A DNA stretch of 64,000 nt from NCBI GenBank assembly GCA_001898165.1, contig MKTD01000050.1:41691-105690 (forward strand). The letters are read 5' to 3'. The translations under genes were made by a program, and so were the position numbers. This stretch comes from Bacteroidia bacterium 43-41. GTDB taxonomy: Bacteria; Bacteroidota; Bacteroidia; Bacteroidales; Dysgonomonadaceae. This document shows, in pieces, positions 1 through 9,009 of the stretch (position 1 is its first letter; the number at the start of each line of letters is the position of its first letter). The notes below the pieces were generated by a model. The model was not told the DNA's origin, searched no databases, and saw nothing but the letters and a program-made list of their open reading frames with translations.

Positions 1-21
1 GTCGTTCTCTTTTTCACTCAT
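1..21 (-). CDS. Start of a divergent gene, possibly MutY
   Basis: The reverse complement of the first 21 bases is an ATG-led open frame (MSEKEND) that runs off the window edge. The gene would be divergent from the HU gene. In Bacteroidales the HU and RNase G genes are commonly preceded by a divergent A/G-specific adenine glycosylase (mutY), so that is the likeliest identity. This is inference from gene order only; seven codons cannot identify a protein. Confidence 0.35.
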
Positions 22-132
22 TGTTTTTACAAAATCTGATACAAAACTACGTTAAAAACACGCTTAAGCAAGAAAATAAGAGAAAAAAATAAAATTAAAT
101 CGTATTTATTTTTTGGGATGAAAAAAAAGCTA

Positions 133-140
133 TATATTTG
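133..140 (+). promoter_or_regulatory. Bacteroidetes -7 promoter box for the HU gene
   Basis: TATATTTG matches the Bacteroidetes primary sigma -7 consensus TAnnTTTG. It lies about 57 bases upstream of the HU start codon in a very A+T-rich stretch, which gives a leader of roughly 50 bases. Confidence 0.6.
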
Positions 141-197
141 CAGTCCAAAATTTTAAGAATTAACTATATTATCACTAACATTAAAAAAAGTAATAAA

Positions 198-485
198 ATG
201 ACTAAGGCAGACATTGTAAACGAAATTGCAAAGAATACGGGTGTGGATAAGGCATCTGTTTTGGCAACAGTAGAATCTTTCATGGAAGTTGTAAAAGATT
301 CGTTAGCAAATAAAGAAAACGTTTATTTAAGAGGTTTCGGTAGTTTTATCGTGAAAAAAAGGGCCGAAAAAACTGCTCGCAATATTTCTAAAAATACGAC
401 CATAATTATCCCCGCACACAATATACCTGCTTTCAAACCGGCAAAAACATTTGTTGCTCAGGTTAAGGATAATACAAATAAATAA
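198..485 (+). CDS. HU-family DNA-binding protein
   Basis: Ninety-five residues, the normal HU/IHF length. It should bind and bend DNA non-specifically as a dimer in the nucleoid. The N-terminal helices (MTKADIVNEIAKNTG) are followed by the typical beta-arm region with VYLRGFGSFIVKKR and a proline-containing stretch (PAHNIPAFKPAKTF). The ORF track starts 20 codons earlier at position 138, but that extension overlaps the promoter, and the ATG at 198 gives the standard HU N terminus. The small ribosomal-protein-like ORF and RNase G/E follow on the same strand and may be co-transcribed. Confidence 0.95.
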   Translation: MTKADIVNEIAKNTGVDKASVLATVESFMEVVKDSLANKENVYLRGFGSFIVKKRAEKTARNISKNTTIIIPAHNIPAFKPAKTFVAQVKDNTNK

Positions 486-517
486 CAGGATTACGTAATT
501 TTTAAAAACTAAAGAAA

Positions 518-610
518 ATGCCAAGCGGAAAAAAAAGAAAAAGGCATAAAATGGCTGTTCACAAACGGAAGAAAAGACTGAGGAAAAATAGGCATAAAAA
601 GAAGAAATAG
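518..610 (+). CDS. Tiny basic ribosomal protein, bS22/mS38 (AURKAIP1/COX24) type
   Basis: A 30-codon ORF, too short for the ORF track, 33 bases after the HU stop. The product is almost entirely Lys, Arg and His (MPSGKKRKRHKMAVHKRKKR, ending RHKKK). This composition and the KRKRHKM..HKRKKRLRK pattern match the AURKAIP1/COX24 C-terminal domain, known as mS38 in mitochondrial ribosomes and bS22 in some bacterial small subunits. It is probably a small-subunit ribosomal protein threaded through rRNA. The family call is from memory of the motif; the ribosomal role is inferred from the family. No competing ORF covers this stretch. Confidence 0.75.
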   Translation: MPSGKKRKRHKMAVHKRKKRLRKNRHKKKK

Positions 611-783
611 TCTTTTCTAAAGTTTTTCAAGCACAATTATATACGGGAACAAACTTAAAAGATTATATCGGAAAAGTTTGTTCTTTGTATATAAACAGTC
701 CAAATGTGTTCGTGAGAACACTGCTTTCTGGTCAGAGGAGCAGAAAGCCTGATTAATTAAACATTTAAAAACAAAAAAAAATT
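611..783 (+). promoter_or_regulatory. Structured leader upstream of RNase G/E
   Basis: This 173-base interval contains three consecutive hairpins. GAACAAACTT (647-656) pairs perfectly with AAGTTTGTTC (674-683). GTGTTC (706-711) pairs with GAACAC (716-721) across a GTGA (GNRA-type) tetraloop. GCTTTCTG (723-730) pairs with CAGAAAGC (741-748). No good TAnnTTTG box is visible here, so the leader is probably part of a transcript from the HU promoter. A role in control of RNase G/E is inferred; E. coli rne is known to autoregulate through its 5-prime leader. Confidence 0.45.
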
Positions 784-2352
784 GTGGCAAGCGAACTTGT
801 AGTGGATGTCCAGCCTAGGGAGATTACGCTGGCGGTTCTCGATAATAAAAAACTCGTAGAGTTACAGCAAGAGAGCCAGAGCGAATCTTATGCGGTTGGA
901 AACATCTATTTAGGCAGGGTCAAAAAGTTGATGCCTGCTCTAAATGCTGCATTTGTTGATGTAGGACACAAAAAGGACGCTTTTCTTCACTATTTGGATT
1001 TAGGGGTAGAATTTAACTCTGTTACGGGTTTTCTGAAAGCGGTTGAAGATAAGAAAAAAAATTTACAGGTTCAGAAAATGAAACTGCAGCCCGAAATCGA
1101 AAAAGACGGCTCTATTTCGGACAAGCTGAAAGTGGGACAGGAGATATTGGTACAGGTTGCCAAAGAACCTATTTCGACAAAAGGCCCGAGATTGACAGCC
1201 GAAATTTCATTTGCCGGAAGATTTATGGTATTGATCCCGTTCATCGACCGCGTTTCGGTTTCACAAAAAATTAAATCGCGCGAAGAACGCGCACGTCTTC
1301 GACAACTGGTTCAGAGCATCAAGCCCAAAAACTTTGGCGTAATTATTCGTACTAACGCCGAGGAAAAGAGAGTGGCAGAACTTGATGCAGAGTTAAAGGT
1401 ATTGCTTAAACGCTGGGAGGATACCGCCGAAAAGCTGCCTAAGGCAAAAGCACCGTCGTTGGTTTTCGAAGAGACGGGGCGCACGGTCGGATTACTTCGC
1501 GATATTTTCAGCCCATCGTTTGAACAGATCCACATCAATGATCCGGATGTGGCAAAACAGATTGCCGAGTATGTCGGTTTAATTGCTCCCGACCGGAAAA
1601 ATGTAGTAAAACTTTACAACGGGGCATCGCCAATCTTAGACAACTTCGGCATCACAAAACAGGTTAAATCGCTCTTTGGCAAAACCGTTACATTTAAGAA
1701 CGGCGCTTATCTTATTATCGAACACACCGAGGCATTGCACGTTATTGACGTGAACAGCGGAAACCGCAACAAACAATCGCTCGGACAGGAAGACAGCGCC
1801 TTTGAAGTAAATGTTGCCGCCGCCGAGGAAATTGCCCGCCAACTGCGCTTGCGCGATATGGGCGGCATTATTGTGGTAGATTTCATCGATATGAGTTCGG
1901 GCGATCATCGCAACAAACTGTTCAACAAAATGAACGAGTTTCTGGCATCGGACAGAGCGAAACACAAAATTCTTCCATTGAGTAAATTCGGGTTAATGCA
2001 GATCACGCGTCAGCGGGTGCGCCCCGAAATGGAAGTCGCCACAAGCGAGATGTGCCCCACTTGCTTTGGAAAAGGGAAGATTAAATCATCGATTTTATTT
2101 ACCGACACGTTGGAAGGGAAAATCGATTACTTGGCTAATAAGCTGAGAGTGAAGAAATTCAGTCTGCATATACATCCATATGTTGCAGCATATCTTCAAC
2201 AGGGTTTGTTTTCGTTGAAATACAAATGGAAAAAGAAATACAATATTGCTATGAAAGTAATACCCAATCAAAGTTTGGGATTCCTGCAATATGTGTTTTA
2301 CGATAAAGAGAACAACGAAATAGACCTGAAAGAAGAGATTGAAATGAAATAA
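784..2352 (+). CDS. rng: Ribonuclease G/E family endoribonuclease
   Basis: A 522-residue enzyme of RNase G size, lacking the long C-terminal scaffold of enterobacterial RNase E. It should cleave single-stranded A/U-rich RNA in rRNA maturation and mRNA decay. An N-terminal S1-like segment (near 35-125) is followed by the catalytic core. Two metal-binding aspartates lie in HVIDVNSGN (D322) and GGIIVVDFIDM (D366), and the Zn-link cysteines in CPTCFGKGK (C424, C427). The start is GTG at 784; the protein begins MASELVVDVQPREITLAVL, usual for Bacteroidetes homologues. It follows the HU and bS22-like genes and converges on priA. Confidence 0.95.
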   Translation: MASELVVDVQPREITLAVLDNKKLVELQQESQSESYAVGNIYLGRVKKLMPALNAAFVDVGHKKDAFLHYLDLGVEFNSVTGFLKAVEDKKKNLQVQKMKLQPEIEKDGSISDKLKVGQEILVQVAKEPISTKGPRLTAEISFAGRFMVLIPFIDRVSVSQKIKSREERARLRQLVQSIKPKNFGVIIRTNAEEKRVAELDAELKVLLKRWEDTAEKLPKAKAPSLVFEETGRTVGLLRDIFSPSFEQIHINDPDVAKQIAEYVGLIAPDRKNVVKLYNGASPILDNFGITKQVKSLFGKTVTFKNGAYLIIEHTEALHVIDVNSGNRNKQSLGQEDSAFEVNVAAAEEIARQLRLRDMGGIIVVDFIDMSSGDHRNKLFNKMNEFLASDRAKHKILPLSKFGLMQITRQRVRPEMEVATSEMCPTCFGKGKIKSSILFTDTLEGKIDYLANKLRVKKFSLHIHPYVAAYLQQGLFSLKYKWKKKYNIAMKVIPNQSLGFLQYVFYDKENNEIDLKEEIEMK

Positions 2353-2357
2353 CAACG

Positions 2358-2392
2358 TAAAAACCGGGCTGCCCCGCAGTTCGGTTTTTTTA
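2358..2392 (+). terminator. Intrinsic terminator after RNase G/E
   Basis: An AACCG...CGGTT stem with an inner CTGC...GCAG pairing, followed by a run of seven T. The A run on the 5-prime side could let it also terminate priA transcription from the other strand, since the two genes converge here with 45 bases between stop codons. Confidence 0.7.
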
Positions 2393-2397
2393 ATAAG

Positions 2398-4635
2398 TCA
2401 TCCCGTCACATCCACGTCATAATGGAGGACGATATACCTGAAGTCTATATTCTCCCTGAAACGGGCTTCGACGGATTGAATAAACTGCCGGATTTTAGCC
2501 GGGGACAGATTATTGTCGAGTTTCAACAAAATATCGCGGATATGATACTGTTGAATGCGGCTTATGAGTGGTTTGTTGGGACCCAGCACCATCTCTCCGA
2601 GCGATTGTTTAAGTAGGCGGGCAAAAAAATCCGCTCCCGATTCCACCTTGTCTTCATCTTTGTGTTTGAAAACAATCAATATCAATCGTTTAAAAGGCGG
2701 ATAGTTGAATAGTTTCCGTTCTGCGAGCTGAGAACGGAAGAAACCTTCGTAGTCGTTTGCCTGTAAATACCGATAAACAGGTTGCCCCGGATCGGCGGTT
2801 TGAATGACAACTTCGCCTTGCCGGTTCTTCCTTCCGGCACGCCCGGCGGCCTGTAGCATCAGTTGAAAGCCCCGTTCGTGCGAGCGGAAATCGGGGTGAT
2901 TGAGTAGCCCATCTGCTGAAATAATACCCGCCACACTCACATTATCAAAGTCCAACCCTTTCGATAGCATTTGAGTACCAATTAAAATCTGCACTTTTTT
3001 GTTCTGGAAATCGGAGATTATCTTCTCATAACTCTCTTTTCCGCGTGTAGTATCGGTATCCATCCGCGCAATAGAGGCATCGGGGAAGAGTTTCGCCACT
3101 TCTTCTTCCAGCTTCTCGGTACCCATCCCGATAAGCTCTACGCTTTCTTCGTGACAAACAGGGCATTCACGGACCGGTTTATATGTCTTGTTGCAGTAAT
3201 GGCATTTCAACTCCTGGCGATTTTTGTGATAGGTAAGCGATACGTCACAACGACTGCATTTCGGTGTCCAACCGCAAAGCTTGCACTCCAGCATCGGGGC
3301 AAACCCGCGCCGGTTGCGAAACAGAATCACCTGTTCCCCGGACTCTAATGCCTTGTTTATCTTTTCGATAAGAGCGGGAGCGAGCACCGTTTTCATTTTT
3401 TTTGTCCGGCGGAGCTCTTGGGTGTTCTCGAATGTGATTTTGGGAAGCTCAATATTGTCGAATCGTTGTTCGAGGGTTACCCATCCGTATTTTCCGGTTT
3501 TGGCGTTATAAAACGTTTCGATGGCCGGCGTAGCCGAACCCAGTAATGTTTTCGCTTCAAAAGTTTGTGCCAGTACTATTGCCGTATCACGCGCGTGATA
3601 CCGGGGTGCCGGTTCCTGTTGCTTGTAGCTGGTCTCGTGCTCCTCATCCACGATGACCAGACCCAGTTGCCTGAAGGGCAGGAAAAGCGATGAACGTACG
3701 CCGATAACGATTTCATAAGGGGATTCCGACAGCATTTTTTGCCAGATCTCCGTACGTTCGCTGTCGTTTATTTTGGAGTGATAAATTCCGAGCTTATCTC
3801 CAAAGACAGCTTGAAGCCTTGAAGTCAATTGCGTGGTGAGTGCGATTTCGGGAACCAGGTAAAGCGTCTGTTGTTTCAGTTTCAGGCGCTCTTCGATAAG
3901 GTGGATATAGATTTCGGTTTTCCCGCTCGACGTGACACCGTGCAAAAGACAGACATTCTTTTCTTCGAAGCAGCGGTTTATCTCTTCAAATGCTTTTTGC
4001 TGCTGCACATTTAATTTAAACGGTTTACGCGATGCTGCCACTTGCTTGTCGAGCCGGCTTACCTCTTCGGCATACTGGATCACTATTTTTTTTTCAATCA
4101 GGCCCTTTAAAACGCTGTCGCTGCATCCGGTTTTAGCCACAATCTCTTTTTTAGGGATCTGTTTCCCGCTCTCTTCCGAAAACAATTTTTTCAACGCCTG
4201 ATAAAGCTCTGCTTGCTTTTTGGCTCTCCCGATGAGTTGTTTAATATCGTTGATGCCGGTGTTTAAACGAATAAATGTTTCTGTTTTGGATTTAAATTTT
4301 TCCTCCAAATCTTGCGGCTTCATCAACGATGGCACGGCTGCTTTATAAACATCGCCAAGCGAAGCCATATAATAAAAAGAGATCCATTCCCACAATCGAA
4401 CCTGATGCTCGTTCACCATCGGACGTGAATCTATGAGGGAATGAATCTCTTTTACTTCAACTCCTTTTGGAGGGTTGTTGTGCAGCCGGAGAATGATTGC
4501 TGTGTAGAATTTCCGTTTTCCAAAAGGGACTATCGCCCTGAACCCGATACCTATCTTTCTTTGCATTTCTGCAGGGACAGCGTAGGTAAAAGATCCGGCC
4601 AAGGGAAGCGGGAGGACTACATCAACAAAATACAT
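2398..4635 (-). CDS. priA: Primosomal protein N-prime (PriA replication restart helicase)
   Basis: A 745-residue DEXH helicase that recognises abandoned forks and reloads the replisome. The N terminus (MYFVDVVLPLPLAGSFTYAVP) is the PriA 3-prime-DNA-binding domain. Walker A GVTSSGKTE lies near 233-241 and Walker B DEEH near 330. A cysteine-rich zinc region follows (CKLCGW, CSRCD, CHYC, CPVC), then helicase motifs such as QMLSKGLDFDNV and QAAGRAGR. Length is typical. The start lies 2 bases after the stop of the upstream barrel gene, so the two are very likely one operon. Confidence 0.96.
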   Translation of the reverse strand: MYFVDVVLPLPLAGSFTYAVPAEMQRKIGIGFRAIVPFGKRKFYTAIILRLHNNPPKGVEVKEIHSLIDSRPMVNEHQVRLWEWISFYYMASLGDVYKAAVPSLMKPQDLEEKFKSKTETFIRLNTGINDIKQLIGRAKKQAELYQALKKLFSEESGKQIPKKEIVAKTGCSDSVLKGLIEKKIVIQYAEEVSRLDKQVAASRKPFKLNVQQQKAFEEINRCFEEKNVCLLHGVTSSGKTEIYIHLIEERLKLKQQTLYLVPEIALTTQLTSRLQAVFGDKLGIYHSKINDSERTEIWQKMLSESPYEIVIGVRSSLFLPFRQLGLVIVDEEHETSYKQQEPAPRYHARDTAIVLAQTFEAKTLLGSATPAIETFYNAKTGKYGWVTLEQRFDNIELPKITFENTQELRRTKKMKTVLAPALIEKINKALESGEQVILFRNRRGFAPMLECKLCGWTPKCSRCDVSLTYHKNRQELKCHYCNKTYKPVRECPVCHEESVELIGMGTEKLEEEVAKLFPDASIARMDTDTTRGKESYEKIISDFQNKKVQILIGTQMLSKGLDFDNVSVAGIISADGLLNHPDFRSHERGFQLMLQAAGRAGRKNRQGEVVIQTADPGQPVYRYLQANDYEGFFRSQLAERKLFNYPPFKRLILIVFKHKDEDKVESGADFFARLLKQSLGEMVLGPNKPLISRIQQYHIRDILLKLDNNLSPAKIRQFIQSVEARFRENIDFRYIVLHYDVDVTG

Positions 4636-4637
4636 TC

Positions 4638-5264
4638 TTAGAAATAGAGGGCTGCGGTAACGGACCAGAATCCGGCCTTTTGATTAAAGACATCTTTAAA
4701 ATCCGGTTCATCTACAGAGTAATCGTCTGTTAATTTCATTCTGTAATTAAACCCTACGGCCACACGTCTGATTACTTCCAGACCGGCTCCCAGATTAATG
4801 CCTGCTTCAAATTTCTTTGCCTCAACATTGTCTTTGAAATCTGCATACTTAAAATCATCTCCCGACAGCCAAAAATTGGCGTAAGGGCCGGCAGCTAAAA
4901 ACACTTTTACCGGAGAGATAAGCCCGATTTTGTATTTTAAGTTTACCGGAATGTCAATGGAATGGCTGGAAATATCTTCTACGGTAGTTTTGATTCCCCC
5001 CTCACTTACTTTTTTTACATTCATTTTCTTGTTGCTGTATAAAACCGATCCCTCTATTCCAAAATCTACAACAGGGAGCATAAATTCTATCGTTGGCCCC
5101 ACCTTGAAATCATTCATATTCTCCACCGAGTACAAATTCTTGGTGAAAGAAGGTTTGTTGATCCCTACTTCTCCTCTTAATCCAAACCGTAATTGCGCAC
5201 TTACCGTACTTCCCATCATAAGAAAGACAAAAAGGCCGGTTACAAATAATTTTCCTGATTTCAT
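4638..5264 (-). CDS. Outer-membrane beta-barrel protein (PorT-like)
   Basis: A 208-residue secreted protein with a clear Sec signal (MKSGKLFVTGLFVFLMMGSTVSAQ). Alternating amphipathic strands follow, and it ends in aromatic ALYF, as expected for an outer-membrane barrel. Family features suggest the Bacteroidetes outer_membrane beta-barrel/PorT-like group (LRFGLRGEVGIN, VKVFLAAGPYANF, AGINLGAGLEV). Specific function unknown. It is the first gene of a two-gene unit with priA, and its promoter region has a long inverted repeat. Confidence 0.75.
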   Translation of the reverse strand: MKSGKLFVTGLFVFLMMGSTVSAQLRFGLRGEVGINKPSFTKNLYSVENMNDFKVGPTIEFMLPVVDFGIEGSVLYSNKKMNVKKVSEGGIKTTVEDISSHSIDIPVNLKYKIGLISPVKVFLAAGPYANFWLSGDDFKYADFKDNVEAKKFEAGINLGAGLEVIRRVAVGFNYRMKLTDDYSVDEPDFKDVFNQKAGFWSVTAALYF

Positions 5265-5306
5265 AATTGATCTGTTTTTTAAAATTAATCAAACCCTTTG
5301 CAAATG

Positions 5307-5381
5307 CAAATCTAAGAAATTGTTTTGAATTCTTTATGCACTGTTTCTTAGTCATTTTTTGATGGATTCAAAACAATTTCT
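5307..5381 (-). promoter_or_regulatory. Promoter and 16-bp inverted repeat upstream of the barrel-priA unit
   Basis: On the minus strand TAGATTTG (5307-5314) is a -7 box about 43 bases upstream of the barrel start. Directly upstream of it, AGAAATTGTTTTGAAT (5315-5330) and ATTCAAAACAATTTCT (5366-5381) form a perfect 16-bp inverted repeat with a 35-base spacer. The near arm abuts the -7 box, as an operator would. No T run follows in the direction of transcription, so it is not an obvious terminator. Confidence 0.5.
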
Positions 5382-5454
5382 AACTGTTTAGACAGTTGAA
5401 ACGGCAAAAAGTTAAATCAAAAATGTTAATTAATCATATTTTAGGCTGGGTATC

Positions 5455-5494
5455 AAAAGAAAAGCGTTCTGCCCCGCGCAGGAGCAAAACGCCT
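5455..5494 (-). terminator. Intrinsic terminator of the sdhCAB operon
   Basis: Read on the minus strand, GCGTTTTGC pairs with GCAGAACGC (nine pairs, one G-U) and is followed by TTTTCTTTT. It lies 22 bases after the sdhB stop. Confidence 0.8.
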
Positions 5495-5515
5495 TGTCTG
5501 TTGATATATAATTGG

Positions 5516-6271
5516 TTAGTCCTTGAATTTTGCTTTCAGGAATTCGCGGTTCAATCGGGCAATATGGCTGATGGAAATATTTTTGGGACATTCCTGTTCG
5601 CAAGCGCCTGTATTGGTACAGTTCCCGAACCCGAGTTCGTCCATTTTAGCAACCATCGCTTTGGCACGTTTAGCGCGTTCTGCTTTTCCTTGCGGGAGCA
5701 AAGCCAGTTGGCTTACCTTTGCCGAAACAAAGAGCATTGCCGATCCGTTTTTACAGGTTGCCACACAAGCCCCGCAACCGATACAGGCGGCAGCATCCAT
5801 GGCTTCATCGGCAGCGTATTTGGGAATTGGAATAGCATTTCCATCGGGAACGCCGCCGGTATTTACCGAAACATAGCCTCCTGCCTGGATAATTTTATCG
5901 AAAGCCGTCCGGTCAACCATCAGGTCGCGGATTATGGGGAATCCTGCTGAGCGCCACGGTTCTACCGTGATGGTGTCCCCGTCGTTGAATTTGCGCATAT
6001 GCAGCTGGCAGGTGGTAACATCTTCATCCGGCCCGTGAGGGAATCCGTTGATATACAAACTGCACATTCCACAGATGCCTTCGCGGCAATCGTGATCGAA
6101 AACAACCGGGTCTTTTCCTTCGTTGATGAGTTGTTCGTTCAGGATATCCATCATTTCAAGGAAGGAACTGCCTTGCGAGATATCTTTCAATTCGTAGGTT
6201 TCAAAATTTCCTTTTACTTTCGGGCCTTTTTGACGCCATACTCGTACTTTGATATTTATATTTTTGTCCAT
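5516..6271 (-). CDS. sdhB: Succinate dehydrogenase/fumarate reductase iron-sulfur subunit
   Basis: 251 residues. It carries electrons between the flavoprotein and the membrane cytochrome b. Cluster ligands are visible as CREGICGMC plus a later Cys ([2Fe-2S]), [11 protein letters not shown], and [12 protein letters not shown] for the other clusters. It is last in the order sdhC-sdhA-sdhB, 20 bases after sdhA, and is followed by a terminator. In Bacteroidales this complex usually works as fumarate reductase in anaerobic respiration; direction cannot be read from sequence, so frdB is an equally valid symbol. Confidence 0.95.
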   Translation of the reverse strand: MDKNINIKVRVWRQKGPKVKGNFETYELKDISQGSSFLEMMDILNEQLINEGKDPVVFDHDCREGICGMCSLYINGFPHGPDEDVTTCQLHMRKFNDGDTITVEPWRSAGFPIIRDLMVDRTAFDKIIQAGGYVSVNTGGVPDGNAIPIPKYAADEAMDAAACIGCGACVATCKNGSAMLFVSAKVSQLALLPQGKAERAKRAKAMVAKMDELGFGNCTNTGACEQECPKNISISHIARLNREFLKAKFKD

Positions 6272-6291
6272 AGGATGATACGATTTTTAAA

Positions 6292-8295
6292 TTACGACTT
6301 ATAATTACGTTGTTGTCTCACGATAAATTCATAGTCGAGAGGCTCTTTGTACATAACCGGAGCTTTGTCTTCGCCCTGATATTCCCAACAGGAAACATAA
6401 GAGAACTTGTCGTCGTGACGTAAGGCTTCCCCTTCTTCGGTTTGATGTTCCAGACGGAAGTGACCGCCGCAGGATTCTTCCCTGTCTAGCGCATCGTGGG
6501 CCATAAGTTCGCCTATCTCGATAAAATCGGCCAGACGAAGCGCTTTGTCCAACTCAACGTTCAACGAGCTCTTTTCTCCCGGGATCCGTACATTTGCCCA
6601 GAACTCCTTCTTCAGTACCTTCAACTCTTCGATGGCTTTCTTCAAGCCTTCGGCTTCACGACCCATCCCCACTAAATCCCACATGATGTGTCCGAGTTTC
6701 TTATGGAAGTGGTCCACCGAGTGTTTGCCTTTTATGTTCATAAGCCTTTCCATGCGTGCATCGATATCTTTTTCTGCTTTTGCAAACTCAGGACTGTCGG
6801 TGCTGAACCTTGGCACGGTGATCTGGTCGGCAAGATAACTTTGGATGGTGTACGGCAAAACAAAATATCCGTCGGCCAATCCCTGCATCAATGCCGAAGC
6901 ACCCAGGCGGTTTGCGCCGTGATCGGAGAAGTTGGCCTCGCCGATGGCGAAAAGGCCGGGTATGGAAGTCATCAGTTCATAATCTACCCAAATACCTCCC
7001 ATGGTATAGTGGATGGCGGGATAGATCATCATCGGTGTTTCGTACGGGTTATCGTCAACGATTTTTTCATACATCTGGAAAAGGTTCCCGTAGCGGGCCT
7101 CCACCACATCTTTCCCGAGGCGTTTGATGGCATCGGCAAAATCGAGATAAACGGCCAACCCGGTCGTCCCGACTCCATAACCTGCATCGCAGCGTTCTTT
7201 GGCTGCGCGTGATGCCACGTCGCGGGGAACAAGGTTGCCGAAAGCGGGATAGCGGCGTTCCAGGTAGTAATCGCGATCTTCTTCTTTTATCTCTGTCGGC
7301 CTCAGTTTCCCTTCACGGATTGCCCGGGCATCCTCAATTTTCTTAGGAACCCATATCCTGCCGTCGTTGCGCAACGATTCCGACATCAACGTCAGTTTCG
7401 ATTGGAATTCACCGTGAACGGGAATACAGGTCGGGTGAATTTGTGCCATACAGGGGTTGGCAAAGTAAGCCCCTTTCTTGTAGCATTGCCAGGCAGCTGA
7501 TCCGTTGGATGTCATTGCATTGGTGGAGAGGAAAAACGTGTTCCCGTATCCGCCGGAGGCAATAACGACGGCGTGAGCCGCAAATCTCTCTAATTTCCCG
7601 GTTACGAGGTTGCGGGCAATAATCCCGCGGGCGCGCCCGTCGATTATCACGAGGTCAACCATCTCGTACCGTGTATATAATTTCACCTGTTTTTTATTTA
7701 TAGCACGGCTCAATGCACTGTAAGCGCCAAGAAGCAATTGCTGTCCGGTCTGCCCGCGTGCATAAAAAGTACGCGATACCTGTGCGCCCCCGAAAGAGCG
7801 GTTATCGAGCAAACCACCGTATTCGCGTGCAAAGGGAACGCCCTGGGCTACGCACTGATCGATGATGTTGTTGGAGACTTCGGCAAGGCGGTAAACGTTC
7901 GCTTCGCGTGCGCGGTAGTCGCCACCCTTTATGGTGTCGTAGAACAGGCGATAGACGGAGTCACCGTCGTTTTGATAGTTTTTTGCAGCATTGATACCCC
8001 CTTGTGCGGCAATGGAGTGTGCGCGCCGGGGTGAATCCTGAATGCAGAAATTCAACACGTTGAATCCCAATTCGCCTAACGATGCCGCAGCCGATGCTCC
8101 GGCAAGCCCCGTTCCAACGACGATAATATCGAGACGGCGTTTATTGGCAGGGTTCACCAATTTTTGATGTGCCTTGTAGGATGACCATTTCTCGGCCAAC
8201 GGCCCTTTTGGAATTTTTGAGTCCAATTTTATTTTATTGTCTGTTACAGTAGTTTTGTTTTCTACTTTTGCAGTTTCGTCTTCTTTGTTTATCAT
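6292..8295 (-). CDS. sdhA: Succinate dehydrogenase/fumarate reductase flavoprotein subunit
   Basis: 667 residues. The FAD-binding Rossmann motif is [17 protein letters not shown], the covalent-FAD histidine region is [14 protein letters not shown], and the substrate-site region includes [11 protein letters not shown] and [13 protein letters not shown]. The C terminus has the usual capping helices. The first about 25 residues ([16 protein letters not shown]...) are a charged extension before the conserved [11 protein letters not shown]; a later start is possible but no better ATG is evident. It sits between sdhC and sdhB in one operon. Confidence 0.95.
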   Translation of the reverse strand: MINKEDETAKVENKTTVTDNKIKLDSKIPKGPLAEKWSSYKAHQKLVNPANKRRLDIIVVGTGLAGASAAASLGELGFNVLNFCIQDSPRRAHSIAAQGGINAAKNYQNDGDSVYRLFYDTIKGGDYRAREANVYRLAEVSNNIIDQCVAQGVPFAREYGGLLDNRSFGGAQVSRTFYARGQTGQQLLLGAYSALSRAINKKQVKLYTRYEMVDLVIIDGRARGIIARNLVTGKLERFAAHAVVIASGGYGNTFFLSTNAMTSNGSAAWQCYKKGAYFANPCMAQIHPTCIPVHGEFQSKLTLMSESLRNDGRIWVPKKIEDARAIREGKLRPTEIKEEDRDYYLERRYPAFGNLVPRDVASRAAKERCDAGYGVGTTGLAVYLDFADAIKRLGKDVVEARYGNLFQMYEKIVDDNPYETPMMIYPAIHYTMGGIWVDYELMTSIPGLFAIGEANFSDHGANRLGASALMQGLADGYFVLPYTIQSYLADQITVPRFSTDSPEFAKAEKDIDARMERLMNIKGKHSVDHFHKKLGHIMWDLVGMGREAEGLKKAIEELKVLKKEFWANVRIPGEKSSLNVELDKALRLADFIEIGELMAHDALDREESCGGHFRLEHQTEEGEALRHDDKFSYVSCWEYQGEDKAPVMYKEPLDYEFIVRQQRNYKS

Positions 8296-8322
8296 AATGT
8301 TTTTAAATTTTAGTAAGTAAAA

Positions 8323-9009
8323 TTACGCGCCAAAGCCGAGCAGATAATAAACCGGAACAGAAATGAACAACAAACAGATAATCGTTGCAACAACGTAAGA
8401 TAATGTTTTCAGGCGGGGCAGCCAAATCCGGTTGTTCCATCCCAATGTCTGCATTGCGCTCCAGAAACCGTGTGTAAGGTGAAACCATATCGCAACAAGC
8501 CACACAATATATATAATGCTGTAGAGCGGTTGAGTGAAGAGTTCACGGATAAAATAGGCGCCATCCGTCGGATCGTGGAAGCCTGCAGCAGCGTAGTTGT
8601 GCCCGTGCATCAGCTCTACCAATTGCATTTTAGACCAGAAATTGATCAAGTGCAACACCAGGAAGCCGAAGATTATCGTACCCAGGATGAACATGTTTTT
8701 CGATGCCCAGGTGACGGTCTTTTGCGACTTAGCAACAGCGTACTTGTTTGACCCTCGTGCTTTCTGATTTTGAAGCGTTAAGACGGAGGCATAAATAATA
8801 TGGATGATGAAACCCAAAGCGAGAATTCCGGTTCCGATAAGGGCATACCAGTTAGCGCCCAGTGCGGCTGCGATGGCGTTGTATGCATCGGCCGAAATGA
8901 TAACTACGAAATTCATCAAACTGTGGAACATCAAAAATAGGACGAGAAACAAACCAGAGATACTCATAATCAGCTTCCGTCCGATAGAAGAATTAATTAG
9001 CCAGCTCAT
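8323..9009 (-). CDS. sdhC: Succinate dehydrogenase/fumarate reductase cytochrome b subunit
   Basis: 228 residues with about five hydrophobic membrane segments, typical of the single-anchor type B (Wolinella/Bacillus-like) complex that binds two hemes. The opening MSWLINSSIGRKLIMSISGLFLVLFLMFHSLMN and the internal histidines (for example HLINFW, HLTHGFWSAMQ) fit heme ligation. First gene of sdhCAB; no separate sdhD is present, as expected for this type. Confidence 0.92.
   Translation of the reverse strand: MSWLINSSIGRKLIMSISGLFLVLFLMFHSLMNFVVIISADAYNAIAAALGANWYALIGTGILALGFIIHIIYASVLTLQNQKARGSNKYAVAKSQKTVTWASKNMFILGTIIFGFLVLHLINFWSKMQLVELMHGHNYAAAGFHDPTDGAYFIRELFTQPLYSIIYIVWLVAIWFHLTHGFWSAMQTLGWNNRIWLPRLKTLSYVVATIICLLFISVPVYYLLGFGA

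Noticed and set aside
5396-5950. 184-aa plus-strand ORF
   Set aside because: Spans the sdhCAB terminator and the antisense of sdhB; the conserved iron-sulfur motifs are on the minus strand.
6688-7212. 174-aa plus-strand ORF inside sdhA
   Set aside because: Antisense to well-conserved sdhA; no independent evidence.
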